Of a stretch of DNA of 62,373 nucleotides, positions 13,101 through 20,889 are shown piece after piece; the stretch's first letter is position 1; every line of letters starts with the position of its first letter. Position numbers and translations under genes: made by a program. The stretch comes from Branchiostoma floridae (taxonomy: Eukaryota > Chordata > Leptocardii > Amphioxiformes > Branchiostomatidae). Below the pieces are notes generated by a model. That model had not been told where the DNA came from. It saw only the letters and a program-made list of their open reading frames with translations, and ran no database searches. The stretch lies in the NCBI RefSeq assembly GCF_000003815.2, contig NC_049985.1, positions 24,822,714-24,885,086 on the forward strand, in the 5' to 3' direction.

Positions 13101-16100
13101 AAGGAAATCGTCTAAACAAGCTCAGTTCCATTATAGGACCATTGCAACATGTAACATTTGTAACTAAGAAAGAGAAGAATAATGATATCTTTGCTTTTTA
13201 TCAACCTAGATATCAACGAATGCCGCTATGCCGGATTCTGCCCTGAAGAGTCAGACTGTACCAACACAGAGGGAAGTTACTACTGTACCTGTCATCATGG
13301 CTTTCATGGAGACGATTGCCTTGGTAAGTATTGAATATTTTCTATTCATTATATCTATATATGGCTTTAGTTTTGATAGACACGATTGCCTTGGTGCGAG
13401 TATTGAATATTGGGCTATTCACCTTATGTTTTGATGGCGACGATTGCTTTGGTAAGCGTATGGAAGTTCTCATTATAACTTTAAGGCTTTTATGGTCGCA
13501 TGTCATTGTCCAAAGCTTACATACACTAGCCTGAGTATCATCCTCCGTAGTGGCCGCTGGCTCAATACTTTCGCTTGCCAACCACGTTAGAAAGCGAAAG
13601 TATTGAGCCAGCGGCCACTACGGAGGATGGTACTCAGGCTATACAAGTCATACACATATTTCATGATATCAAAATAGGTCAATTATCACATGTTCTAAGG
13701 CGATTTCACAGCAGTCACATTTCTTATTTCGTGCAATTTGTGAGAATTTGCTCTTGGAATAACTGATCAGATTCTGTAATTTTACTTTTGCTACTTCAAC
13801 ATCATCGTCGTAGCAACATCTTTAACAAGTTATGTCTACCTGGTAAATGCGGTTTCCGTTATATTCTTATTGTATGTTTTTCTTGTAGATATTAATGAAT
13901 GTCAGAACGAGACGTTGAACAACTGTGGGCCTGATCAGCACTGTGTCAACTCAGAGGGATCCTATACTTGTTTGGGTGAGTAGAATTCTAAGTAGATCGG
14001 ACAAAAAATGTCCCACAAACCATTTTGATTACAGAGAGCTTACACCAGAATTTTATTACAGAGAAAGTTCCGACTTTCTAACAGGGCAGGAAAGTACCAC
14101 GAAACTTCATTTGGTGTTAGAGATAATGAAAATAACAATCCTTTGCTTTAGCCAGGTATCCAACCGTATCATAGCTCCTGAGTCTCTTCTGTATGAAAGG
14201 TATCCTGGTATCCAACCGTATTATACATACATACATACATCAGCGACCGGAGGTCGGGACCAGGCTAATACATATTTCACCCCATAGGGCCCTATCTGAC
14301 ATAGCTTGCTCTAGGTTCTCAAAGTCAATACCAGAGTCTCTAGTTAAAGTGTCCGTAAAAGTCAAACTTCTGCGATGTACCCGGCCACTTGGTTTCCATA
14401 GAAGAATCGAAGACACTTATTCCTGTTTTGCTCGGCAAGAGTACTAGTGCCCCACTAATTTTATCCTTCGGGGCCAATCGGGGGTCAGTTTCTGAGATAG
14501 CTGTGGAAGACTTCCATACTATAGCTTCTGATCTCTTCTACATGAAAGATAGCCTGGCATCCAACCGCTTCCGAGACCCGGGAGCTATAATACGGTTGGA
14601 TACCAGGCTACTTTGCTTCGTAACATTTTCTACTCCCCTCTATATCATCTTTGCAAGCGAATTGTTGCTAACAGTGATTGTTTTGTTTTTCTTTCAACTC
14701 TAAGACTGTACCAGGTACCAACAGAAGTGCTACGTCCTGGCCTATCAGATCGCTACCTTTGCTGATGCCGAGCAAACGTGTGCAGATTACGGTGGTATCC
14801 TAGCAACCATACCTGATGTGGGTACTCAACTCTTCATCACGCAGCTTGCGGGTAACTTGGACACCTGGATCGGACTGGATGACCGCCTAAATGAAGGACA
14901 GTTCATGTGGAGTGATGGCACTGCTCTTGGCGCTGGATACAGCAACTGGAGTCCGGGTAGCTCTTTTTATGATTAAATTCTATATTCCTGAAATAAAATT
15001 TATATTCCTTTTCAGCTTTTGATAAACCAACTCTAACCAACCATACTGCTAGCTACATTAACGCAATTACCAAGAAGCGAGAGGAAGTCGAATGTCCTAG
15101 AATAGGTTAGACGCACATCTGCATATATAGATGTATATGATTGTTTCCATTGTCGCATATACTGTAAATGCATTTAATTTCGCGGGGATTTAATTTCGCG
15201 GTAGCGGCAAAATGGACATTTCGCGGTGGATTTAATTTCGCGGTAGCGCCATCCCGCGAAATTCAATGCATTTTCAGCACTGCACTGTAGTCACGAACTG
15301 CCGTGTAAAACCCGGCGCCTCTACAAACCGCCAGTCGGAAAACACTTGCTGGTTACCCGGTAAGGGTCCTATACAGACGGATAGAACAGATTCCATGCTT
15401 TTGACTTGTTCTTGCGTGAGCCACTGTTACTGATCTAATCGTATCTACCCTCTCAATACGTAATAGTATACAGTAGTACGACCTTTGTATCATGGTGAAC
15501 ATACTGTACAGTACTGTAATACAACCGGTCGTATGAAAAAATTACATGTGTGTCTTCAGTCAAGACTTCACCGTAGTAAGTATGTCAAACATTTCATTAT
15601 ACAGTGACAAAGACAGTAGTAGTATGTACATGGAGCGGAAAAGGGGCACCTTAGGCGTCGCCAGCAGACGAAATATTCGCGGTGGATTTAATTTCGCGGT
15701 GAAGCGGCCGCCGCGAAAACCGCGAATATTAATCCACCGCGAATATTTCTGCATTTACAGTATATGATTGTTACCATGTGACCTGTACTTAGCCCAGTGG
15801 GGCAAAAATGTGCAATAAAGGTCTTCATTCATTAGATAAAAGCTTTGCATCAGTATAGCTTTATAGCAAGTCTATATTTACAAATTATTCTGCATATTTT
15901 GATGGCAAAGCTGTTAGACATTTTCATGTTGGAATAACTAGGTGTTCTAAGAATATTGTGATGGAACGGGATTTAAAGATTCTGGGATTCCTCTATCTCG
16001 ACAGCTGTTTCATTAAACAACACATAAGCCCCCATATCTTCTTGGAGATAAGCTAATTACCAAACCACGAAACCACATTGCCTGTTCCACAACACCGACA

Positions 16101-16837
16101 GTATAGGGGCGATTTCTAAATTTATAACATCGATTATAAAAACAGCTACCTCGAGAAAAAAGTGCATCATCGCACAGCTACGTGCAGAAGACATGCCAAA
16201 CTACATACGAATGCGACAAAGAGAACACAGAGATACAGATGCGAACACTCATCACATCTGACAAAAACAAGACTCTGTTGTCGGAGGTTACTCTCCGTCA
16301 CAGAGTAATCAGCGTTGACGTAAACTGGTGGACATGCCGACTGATAAGTATCTAATACCAGTTCAAAAAAGAACAAGAAACAGCCATGACTTCAAGCTAG
16401 TACCAACCTAGGATTGATGTGTCCAAAAAATCGTATTTTCCCAGAACTATCGTAGAATGGAATTTGTTATCACCAAGCACAGTAGGGGCATCTTCTCTGG
16501 ATGGCTTTTTAAAAAATGCTTGCAGATAGATGTGCAAAAGTTAGGTGTGACAGGTCGTTCGGTGTAATATAACCAGCTGCTGCCGCGCCGCGTGCCTGTG
16601 AAGCTGGTGCGTTACGCAGAATGGCGGTTATACCGGCTATATAAATTTAGATATAGATACAGAAACGTTTTTACATTTCAACTTGGTAATTTTTCGGTTG
16701 TTATTGCAGGTGAGCCTAATGACCTATCGACGACCTCTGCTCAGGACTGTGTGCATCTGTGGTCGCTGGCAGGGTTCCGCTGGGATGACCAACCATGCGA
16801 CAGAATGGAGCACTTTGTCTGCCAGTTTGACATGTGA
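326..16837 (+). CDS. Secreted sushi / GCC2-GCC3 / EGF / C-type lectin mosaic protein (5' partial)
   Basis: Thirteen exons join into one open frame of 619 residues plus stop: 326-496, 1267-1399, 1849-1961, 2582-2718, 3244-3422, 4255-4409, 9839-10000, 10660-10779, 11465-11575, 13210-13323, 13889-13975, 14705-14956, 16710-16837. Every junction has AG/GT borders and the phases agree, mostly phase 1 as is usual for shuffled extracellular modules. Order: sushi, an unrecognised region of about 240 residues, an ephrin-receptor-like cysteine repeat, EGF, two calcium-binding EGFs, a half EGF, and a C-type lectin domain ending at TGA 16835-16837. Such modules occur in secreted matrix or pattern-recognition proteins. 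The combination recalls SVEP1-like mosaics, but I do not claim orthology. No signal peptide is visible because the first exon enters in phase 1, so upstream exons lie outside the window. AATAAA signals at 17382 and 17390 could end the transcript. Exon calls rest on reading by eye, without transcripts. Confidence 0.85.
554..866. mobile_element. Foldback (palindromic) element in an intron
   Basis: The two halves are inverted copies. The outer arms read CAGTTACTCCAAATTT and its complement at 851-866, and the inner arms contain GAATGAACTAGT and the hexamer-rich CGAGAACACGAGAACTA and their complements. The arms are about 150 bases with a short centre near 700-720. No coding potential. Confidence 0.7.
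1138..1182 (+). repeat. (ATG)n trinucleotide microsatellite
   Basis: Fourteen or so uninterrupted GAT/ATG units lie within the intron between the sushi exon and the next exon. Confidence 0.9.
1267..1399 (+). CDS. Exon: cysteine-containing module, part 1
   Basis: The exon enters in phase 1 after ctgcag and leaves in phase 2 before GTATGT. It encodes four cysteines (SLCDRTT, VCFESP, EYCQMHC). I do not recognise the domain. It follows the sushi domain directly and could start a new module. Confidence 0.7.
1441..1672. mobile_element. TIR element (CTCTCACCGG family)
   Basis: Inverted ends of about 35 bases (CTCTCACCGGACGTGG...CACGCTTGCGGCATTG and complement) bound a 232-bp non-coding element. 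The interior phrase ATTGCGTAATA...AGAAGACGACAAAAT recurs at 10190-10260, so this is a family with at least two copies here. Confidence 0.7.
1849..1961 (+). CDS. Exon: cysteine-containing module, part 2
   Basis: Entering after ttttaaag with a single base completes the Arg codon left open by the previous exon and gives an open frame (NDKMYECSVET...VGECS). Two more cysteines and several aromatic residues are present. The alternative acceptor acaag six to ten bases further on would hit a stop, which decides the start. Donor GTACGT. Confidence 0.7.
2582..2718 (+). CDS. Exon: unrecognised module, part 3
   Basis: Acceptor ccttacag, donor GTAAGA, phase 1 in and phase 0 out. The exon encodes alternating hydrophobic strands (ITVGGLIITASAPLD), an acidic helix-like stretch (AIEDEMKQLL) and CTIPCQ. 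A SEA-like or other alpha/beta fold is possible, but I see no diagnostic motif. Confidence 0.7.
3244..3422 (+). CDS. Exon: unrecognised module, part 4
   Basis: Acceptor catctacag, donor GTAAAG, phase 0 in and phase 2 out. The product is beta-rich (IGEISVDVSP, YQVSIQLLAYADP) with no cysteine. An internal GTACGT after Trp at 3397-3399 is a possible weaker alternative donor. The phase of the next exon supports the later one. Confidence 0.65.
3588..4203. mobile_element. Intron with a TIR element next to the 4255 exon
   Basis: At about 4033-4203 the left arm CTATTCCAAAATACGG...CCATTTTGGATTTT is mirrored by a right arm ending ATCTGGAATAGGA, so a roughly 170-bp MITE lies 50 bp upstream of a splice acceptor. 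A related half copy sits near 39345-39405. The segment around 3588-3655 resembles a degraded tRNA-derived SINE head (TAGTTCAGTGGTTA); that part is weak. Confidence 0.55.
4255..4409 (+). CDS. Exon: unrecognised module, part 5
   Basis: Acceptor cttatcctag, donor GTACGT, phase 2 in and phase 1 out. The exon bridges the 3244-3422 exon to the cysteine repeat at 9839 and ends in two cysteines (LGCMDG, GIEC). It is the only open segment between them with both required phases. The following intron is 5.4 kb and mostly tandem repeat. Confidence 0.65.
4847..9336. repeat. 22-copy tandem array of a 204-bp repeat
   Basis: The marker AGGAAG following GAAAAGTA falls at 5051, 5255, 5459, 5663, 5867, then after small indels at 6076, 6276, 6481, 6686, 6890, 7100, 7304, 7508, 7713, 7917, 8117, 8317, 8521, 8725, 8929 (CAAG there) and 9133. 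This gives spacings of 200-210 with a mode of 204, or 22 units in about 4490 bp. Units contain GTATGGGGTCACTTTGCGG and GGTTTCGCCAAGGGG. The array lies wholly inside one lectin-gene intron. The repeat length is a multiple of 3, but most units have an in-frame TAA at their boundary, so it is not a coding repeat. Confidence 0.95.
9839..10000 (+). CDS. Exon: GCC2/GCC3 (ephrin-receptor-like) cysteine repeat
   Basis: Acceptor ctactcacag, donor GTATGT, phase 1 to phase 1. The exon reads PCGPGTYHD, then CRACSYATYQDEFGQ, then CKSCPNGTTT and ends in TECK. This matches the CPPGTY...C..C..G.YQ...GQ..C..CP.G pattern of the GCC2_GCC3 family found in SVEP1 and SCUBE proteins. Confidence 0.88.
10096..10333. 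mobile_element. TIR element, second copy of the CTCTCAC family
   Basis: The ends TAAGGTGCACTCTCACTGCA and the complementary right end GTGAGAGTGCACCTTA bound 238 bp. The interior shares GATATTGCGTAATA and GAAGACGACAAAATA with 1441-1672. It is non-coding and intronic. Confidence 0.75.
10660..10779 (+). CDS. Exon: EGF-like domain 1
   Basis: Acceptor ctcctacag, donor GTACTG, phase 1 to phase 1. It encodes YDDCDCGIHPCDLT..GYACTCLPGYQML...ETC, a six-cysteine EGF-like domain without the DxDEC calcium signature. Confidence 0.85.
11012..11050 (-). ncRNA. Hammerhead-ribozyme-like motif, minus strand
   Basis: On the minus strand: GCT (stem I), CTGAGGA (core CUGANGA), a perfect 7-bp hairpin GATGTCT/AGACATC (stem II) preceded by one extra A, GAAAC then GTC (core GAAA, A-U and C-G stem III with no loop, cleavage triplet GUC), then AGC pairing back with GCT. 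Penelope-like elements are known to carry minimal hammerheads. The extra A before stem II makes activity uncertain. Confidence 0.5.
11316..11354 (+). ncRNA. Hammerhead-ribozyme-like motif, plus strand
   Basis: This copy has the same 39-base layout as the minus-strand copy at 11012-11050: GCT, CTGAGGA, extra A, 7-bp stem II with loop GAT, GAAAC-GTC, AGC. The core letters of the hammerhead consensus are all present. The motif would be transcribed in the sense of the lectin gene, inside its intron. Confidence 0.5.
11465..11575 (+). CDS. Exon: calcium-binding EGF domain 2
   Basis: Acceptor ttatatag, donor GTGGGC, phase 1 to phase 1. The exon begins DIDEC and continues with CINRPGTYSCQCLPGYE, the calcium-binding EGF signature, with all six cysteines present. 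Confidence 0.9.
11680..11900. repeat. Dispersed repeat, GGACAGTGGTTTCAAA family
   Basis: GGACAGTGGTTTCAAACTGCAATA...AAAACCACTGTCCATC forms a short inverted pair at about 11756-11812. A relative lies at 52040-52125 (GGACGGTGGTTTCAAATTGC...TTTGAAACCACTGTC). Flanking TATCCCTAAACGTTCC also recurs there in altered form. Non-coding. Confidence 0.5.
13210..13323 (+). CDS. Exon: calcium-binding EGF domain 3
   Basis: Acceptor atcaacctag, donor GTAAGT, phase 1 to phase 1. It encodes DINEC...CTNTEGSYYCTCHHGFHGDDC, a complete calcium-binding EGF. The exon end and its donor are copied twice more just downstream, near 13379-13395 and 13437-13455. Confidence 0.9.
13527..13641. mobile_element. Near-perfect 115-bp palindrome (foldback element)
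   Basis: The left arm TAGCCTGAGTATCATCCTCC...TTTCGCTT and the right arm ending ATGGTACTCAGGCTA are complementary over about 50 bases, with a spacer of about 12. It lies 200 bp after the cbEGF exon donor. Confidence 0.75.
13889..13975 (+). CDS. Exon: half calcium-binding EGF domain
   Basis: Acceptor ttcttgtag, donor GTGAGT, phase 1 to phase 1. The exon encodes DINEC...CGPDQHC.NSEGSYTC and then splices straight to the lectin exon. The final CxC...C part of a normal EGF is missing, so either the domain was truncated or a short exon was overlooked in the next 730 bp. Confidence 0.8.
14149..14610. mobile_element. TIR element (TAGCCTGGTATCCAACCG family)
   Basis: The left end TAGCCAGGTATCCAACCGTA is mirrored by GGTTGGATACCAGGCTA at 14594-14610, with extra internal copies of the same end at 14207-14220 and 14556-14572. 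It is about 460 bp and ends 95 bp before the lectin exon acceptor. Confidence 0.7.
14705..14956 (+). CDS. Exon: C-type lectin domain, N-terminal two thirds
   Basis: Acceptor tcaactctaag, phase 1 in; donor GTAGCT, phase 1 out. It encodes the long-form CTLD start (DCTRYQQKCYVLA), FADAEQTC, the WIGLDD core motif, FMWSDG and NWSPG. The split inside the calcium-binding loop is completed by the last exon. Confidence 0.9.
15160..15762. mobile_element. TACTGTAAATGCA palindromic MITE, copy 1, interrupted
   Basis: The left end TACTGTAAATGCATTTAA and GGGATTTAATTTCGCGGTAG run to about 15320. After about 340 unrelated bases the family resumes at 15668 (TATTCGCGGTGGATTTAA) and closes with TCTGCATTTACAGTA at 15762. 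Compared with intact copies of about 210 bp, it carries a large insertion. Confidence 0.7.
16335..16540 (+). mobile_element. Non-LTR retrotransposon (LINE) reverse-transcriptase tail remnant
   Basis: The plus strand reads PVQKRTRNSHDFKL and, after a stop and frame damage, FPRTIVEWNLLSPSTVGASS followed by LDGFL. This is the familiar end of LINE ORF2 proteins (R.RNSH...FFPR.I..WN.LP..VV...S...F). It is too short and broken for clade assignment. It sits in the intron that splits the lectin domain. Confidence 0.65.
16599..16665 (+). repeat. Fragment of the AGCTGGTGYGTTACGC repeat
   Basis: GAAGCTGGTGCGTTACGCAG...GGCGGTTATACCGGCTATATA matches the degenerate tandem units at 32340-32690. It ends 45 bp upstream of the last lectin-exon acceptor. 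Confidence 0.6.
16710..16837 (+). CDS. Last coding exon: C-type lectin domain, C-terminal third
   Basis: Acceptor ttattgcag. The frame joins the previous exon to give SPGEPND, so an EPN motif is present, followed by DCVHLW, WDDQPC (WND-like) and HFVCQ, then TGA at 16835-16837. EPN plus a WND-like motif is the calcium-dependent mannose/GlcNAc-type site in this family. Ligand preference here is inferred. Confidence 0.92.
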
Positions 16838-17032
16838 TACTGTAAATGCATTTAAGTTCGCGGGGATTTAATTTCGCGGTAGCGGGATAAAGGACTTTTT
16901 GCGGCGGTTCTAAGTTCACCGTGTAGCACTGTAAAGTAGTCTCTTACTGCCATGGAAAAATGTTCGCGGTGGTTTTAAATTCGCGGTGAAGTGGCCACCG
17001 CGAAAACCGCGAACATTTCTGCATTTACAGTA
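16838..17032. mobile_element. TACTGTAAATGCA MITE, copy 2, directly after the stop codon
   Basis: The 195-bp element begins with TACTG at 16838, the base after the TGA of the lectin gene, and ends CTGCATTTACAGTA at 17032. It contains the family signatures CGCGGGGATTTAATTTCGCG and GCGGTGAAGTGGCCACCGCG. It must form the start of the 3' UTR. Confidence 0.85.
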
Positions 17033-17381
17033 ACCAATCGCAATAGTATCGTTTAAGGGGGTAATGCAGCCTCTGGGCCTCAACAACATGCCCAGTAAAA
17101 CAAGCCGTAGGTAATGCACGTTAGAATGTGTAAAATCCGTTTTATCAATGTAAAGCATTGACGCTAACGGCGTATAGTGTTGGGTACAAAATAATTAGAT
17201 GATTTAGAAGCAAGGTATTGCTTTAAAATGTTAATGCGGAACTAACTAGATGTTTGGTTTGCGATAGTTACTTGTAGTGTTGACTTGCATGATTTTGTTG
17301 TTTTACTGCTATATTTGCTATCATGTGGCTGATGTCAAATAGATTTCTTTGATTTCGAAACGTCTTGTTGGAATTGTGTCG

Positions 17382-17395
17382 AATAAAACAATAAA
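17382..17395 (+). terminator. Poly(A) signals of the lectin gene
   Basis: Two AATAAA hexamers at 17382-17387 and 17390-17395, about 550 bp after the stop codon, would give a 3' UTR made largely of the MITE. Confidence 0.45.
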
Positions 17396-17635
17396 ACTAA
17401 AAGTACAGAAATGATCAGAAATGTACAGAAATAAAATGTACACAAGTTTGTAAACTAATGTTGTAAAGGAGAAAAATAACTAAAGGAATGTGGATTTGCA
17501 TTGAAAATACGAATGTCAAAGTCAAATGTGTGTGGAGAGTGTCCAGCACTAATGCCAGATATGGTTGTTATATTGGTTGTGTGATTTGTTTTGTGATTGT
17601 GATTGCGCTCAACATCATGATGTCAGTGAAGTCTT

Positions 17636-17729
17636 TGTGTTGTTTTTTGTGTGTGTATATGTGTGCGTGTATGTGTGTTTGTGTCACGGTGTGTGTGTTT
17701 GTGTGTCACGGTGATGTGTGTGTGCTTGC

Positions 17730-17762
<33 letters not shown>

Positions 17763-17766
17763 GGAG

Positions 17767-17798
<32 letters not shown>

Positions 17799-17880
17799 CG
17801 TATAGTATGTGTGTGTGTGCGTGCGTGTGTTCTTGTAGTGTGTGTGTGTATGTGTCCGCGCGCGCACACGCTTGTACTTT
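17636..17880. repeat. (TG)n microsatellite tract
   Basis: About 240 bp of interrupted GTGTGT repeats with a short GAGA run and CGCGCGCA at the end. The long open frames across it (valine/cysteine or threonine/histidine only) are products of the repeat. It separates the lectin gene from the RAB9 gene. Confidence 0.95.
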
Positions 17881-18520
17881 TCACACACGAACTGCGGCAG
17901 ATCATATACAAAATGTATATTTAAACATTGCTCTGATAAATGACAGTGAATAATCTTCAGTAGAAGATATACGCTGTTGTAGTAAATATTTCTCAGCAAC
18001 GTTTTTGATCTATGATGATAGAGGTGCTAATATAAACATGCTTCACTTTTCCCTAAAATGGCTCATTACTTGGAAGTTTCTACTTTAATAAATGAGACAA
18101 AAAAAACAGCACCAGTTATACACAAACAGGCAAGCAAGCGACATGTCCCTGGTGATGACATAATACACCCCTCCACACCGTGCGCGTGGACATATGAAAA
18201 AGTTCAGGTTATCACTTCTTTGCAATTGAGATCGAGATTTGAAAGGTGGCCAGATGCTTTCACCCCGATCACTAACGACATCTAGCGGAATATATCAAAA
18301 GTGCAGGATGCTGTTCGTGATAACGGTGCAGAGGTCAACGCGGCTATTGTCGTAAATCACAGAAATTACACGGATTCTGTCGGAACACAACAATCTGGTA
18401 GACAGTACTTAACATTACACAGGTAACGTTGTATGTTTTTATTTTCGTTCTGTCAAAGATGAGGTCATAAGTGTGTGAGAAGTGTGTGACCATACTGCAC
18501 ACCCCGTCATGCTTTAGTGT

Positions 18521-18644
18521 CGGAAGTCATGTGACATACCAGGGTACCAGCTACGTGTTGGAGCCACAAGAAAACTGCTCTGTCCGCCGCTCTGCAGATT
18601 TGTAGGGGAAAACGCTGTCGTAATGAAGAAAACTTCAAGTTAAC
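18521..18644 (+). promoter_or_regulatory. Candidate RAB9 promoter and non-coding first exon
   Basis: CGGAAGTCATGTGAC at 18521-18535 combines an ETS-type CGGAAGT with GTCATGTGAC, one base from the TFEB/CLEAR palindrome GTCACGTGAC. A strong donor GTAAGT at 18645 follows. With the acceptor ttatgttcgtag at 19990 this gives a 5' UTR exon and a 1.35-kb intron. There is no transcript evidence, and the exon's 5' end is not defined. Confidence 0.4.
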
Positions 18645-19284
18645 GTAAGTCTCAAGAGCTGTGTCATTGTGTGGGTGATTATAATGGTGCAGAAAACGCC
18701 GTAAGAGGGCCGCCTTGAAGGGTAAACAAAACAGGTGTAATTCAGTGGGAGGGCAAATCTTTGTACGTCTTGTCTTTTACACAAACAAGTTTTGTATCTT
18801 TTAGCCCAGGTTTTGGTTTGAACCGAGCTTAGAAACTGTCTACTAAAAATTTCTTTGTATCTGTATGTAACTCGATTCCTGATTTAATATATATAATATT
18901 TGCTGTCCAACAAATTTTGCAAGGGACTAGTGGGAGGGGGGCAGTGTGAACGTTTTTTGTTGCCGAAATTCAATCGGGTTCGATCAGTGATACTTTGGGT
19001 CAGTGATATAAAACGGGTAAGCAGGTAAATATGATATTACTTATCACTTCTAGGTAAATAGTGTTGAGGACAGGTACAACATTCGACTAACAAGTGACCA
19101 AAATAAACATAGAAACTACTGCATTTTAGTATTTTTACCTCATGCATTCTGTTACACTTAAGGTTGCCTTACCGTGGCTCCTTGGTTACGGCTACGAATA
19201 AAATTTCAAGTCAGAATTTCTTCCGTTTTTGAGGCTACCAACTTCAATTTGCTGAAGACTTTTGTAGCCTATTTAGGAAAGTCA

Positions 19285-19395
19285 TGTAAAGTGCCTTTCC
19301 CAAGGGCACAAGATCGGTGACACGTCGAGGTTTGAACTCAGGACCTTCTGGACCTGAGTCAAACGTGCTGACGATTGCGCCACGCGGTCCCACAA
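19285..19395 (-). repeat. tRNA-derived SINE, minus strand
   Basis: The minus strand shows an A-box-like GTGGCGCAATCGTCAGCACG and a B-box-like GGTCCTGAGTTCAAACC, followed by CTTGTGCCCTTGGGAAAGGC. This is a tRNA-like head followed by a non-tRNA body, with no clover-leaf I can complete. Confidence 0.55.
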
Positions 19396-20017
19396 TAGAA
19401 TTTTCCTGACACTATGACACAACCTTGTAACCTGGTATAGTTTCTGTTATACTTATAGCTCTTGTTAACTCCTCAGATGGCCACCGAGGTCAACTACTCT
19501 GGCTCTTTAGTAAAGGAACAAACAGACTAAAATTTCTTCAGTCTTCATAATGACGTGGTAACGGGGCTAAAACAATCATTCTAGAGTTTGATTCCCATTA
19601 CACTGCTTCTGAGAAATAATACAACTCATAAAGAAAACATTATCATTGCAAATGGGGCAGGACGACTAGAACTAGTACTGGTATAAATTGTGCAGATACT
19701 GAGTACTAGTAAGCAATTTCAGATTCAGAGGAGTTTGGAGCTAGATTAAGATGAATAAGCAGTTAATAGTATATAATACATGTCAATTTGGTAACTTCCA
19801 GGGGGGGGGACTTTGGGGGGGGGGTATTTGTTAGATTTCGAAGAGATGTCTGGGAGTAAGTTTCATTCAGGGGGTACATACTAGTACTTTTGTTTTGGAA
19901 ATAAGAGTAACAGCCAGTGCTGTCTTTGCAATGCCCTTGGTTAGTGCTAGTTTGCAGGAAATAATGTCATGATTGTCTTTATGTTCGTAGGTGAACACAG
20001 CTATAGAAGCTTTCAAG

Positions 20018-20614
20018 ATGTCCAAGTCTTCTCTACTAAAGGTCGTTCTTCTCGGGGACGGTGGGGTTGGGAAAAGCTCGCTCATGAACAGATTCGTCAC
20101 CGACAAATTTGACAGCCAGTCCTTTCACACGATTGGCGTAGAATTCCTAAATAAGGACATCGTCGTGGACGGCGAGGGTTTCACGCTTCAGATATGGGAC
20201 ACCGCGGGCCAGGAGAGGTTCAAGAGTCTGAGAACGCCGTTCTACCGCGGGGCGGACTGCTGCTTACTCACGTTCGCCCTGAACGACGTGCAGAGCTTCA
20301 AGAACCTGGGCATGTGGAAGAAGGAATTTCTGTACTACGCCGACGTGCGGGATCCCGACAACTTCCCGTTTGTCGTGCTCGGGAACAAGTGTGACATGGA
20401 GGACCGGGAGGTCGCGACGGAACAGGCGGAGGCCTGGTGCCGGGAGAACGGGGACTTGCCGCTGTACGAGACGAGCGCGAAGGACGCTATTAATGTGGAC
20501 ACTGCGTTCACGGCGGCGGTGAGACGGCTGGTCAGGTTGGAGGAGAGAGTGGAGGCAGGTTATAGCAACACTGTCGACCTGAATGCACAGGCGAAACAGT
20601 CGTCATGTTGCTGA
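20018..20614 (+). CDS. RAB9A: RAB9-type small GTPase (single coding exon)
   Basis: A 198-residue Rab GTPase. RAB9 acts on late endosomes in transport to the trans-Golgi network, including mannose-6-phosphate receptor recycling. Visible motifs: P-loop GDGGVGKS (residues 13-20), switch I with HTIGVEFLNKD, DTAGQERF, NKCD, ETSAK, and a C-terminal SSCC for double geranylgeranylation. The FHTIGVEFLNKD and FYRGADCCLLTF stretches match vertebrate RAB9A/B closely. The frame is open for nine codons upstream, but the first ATG is at 20018, just after an acceptor at 19990, so I start there. The uninterrupted coding exon is as in vertebrate RAB9 genes. A/B assignment is not meaningful for a pre-duplication chordate. 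AATAAA lies at 20884. Confidence 0.93.
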   Translation: MSKSSLLKVVLLGDGGVGKSSLMNRFVTDKFDSQSFHTIGVEFLNKDIVVDGEGFTLQIWDTAGQERFKSLRTPFYRGADCCLLTFALNDVQSFKNLGMWKKEFLYYADVRDPDNFPFVVLGNKCDMEDREVATEQAEAWCRENGDLPLYETSAKDAINVDTAFTAAVRRLVRLEERVEAGYSNTVDLNAQAKQSSCC

Positions 20615-20883
20615 GTACTGAAGTTTAGCCAAGAGTAGCAGGAACAGATGAATTCACACTTCCGTAGACTACAAAAACTGTTCACACACGCTACCCAAGA
20701 ACGGACTTTGCGTTAACATGCACATATTTGAATTCATCAAATGTTGGCTGAAATTATAATTGTAATTACCGTCTGTGGTGCAAGCAGTTTTTGTAGTCTG
20801 TAAAAATGTAAGCAGATAAACATTCCCTTTTCCAGAGTTACACAATCCGATGAAGAGGGCAGATAATAATTAGGACACTGAAC

Positions 20884-20889
20884 AATAAA
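20884..20889 (+). terminator. RAB9 poly(A) signal
   Basis: AATAAA 270 bp downstream of the stop codon. Confidence 0.5.

Noticed and set aside
17330-17365. Third hammerhead candidate (CTGATG...CGAAACGTC)
   Set aside because: The core A9 is absent (CTGATGT) and no stable stem II or stem I forms, so the match is likely chance.
17488-17999. Cysteine/valine-rich and threonine/histidine-rich open frames
   Set aside because: They are translations of the (TG)n tract on either strand with no other support.
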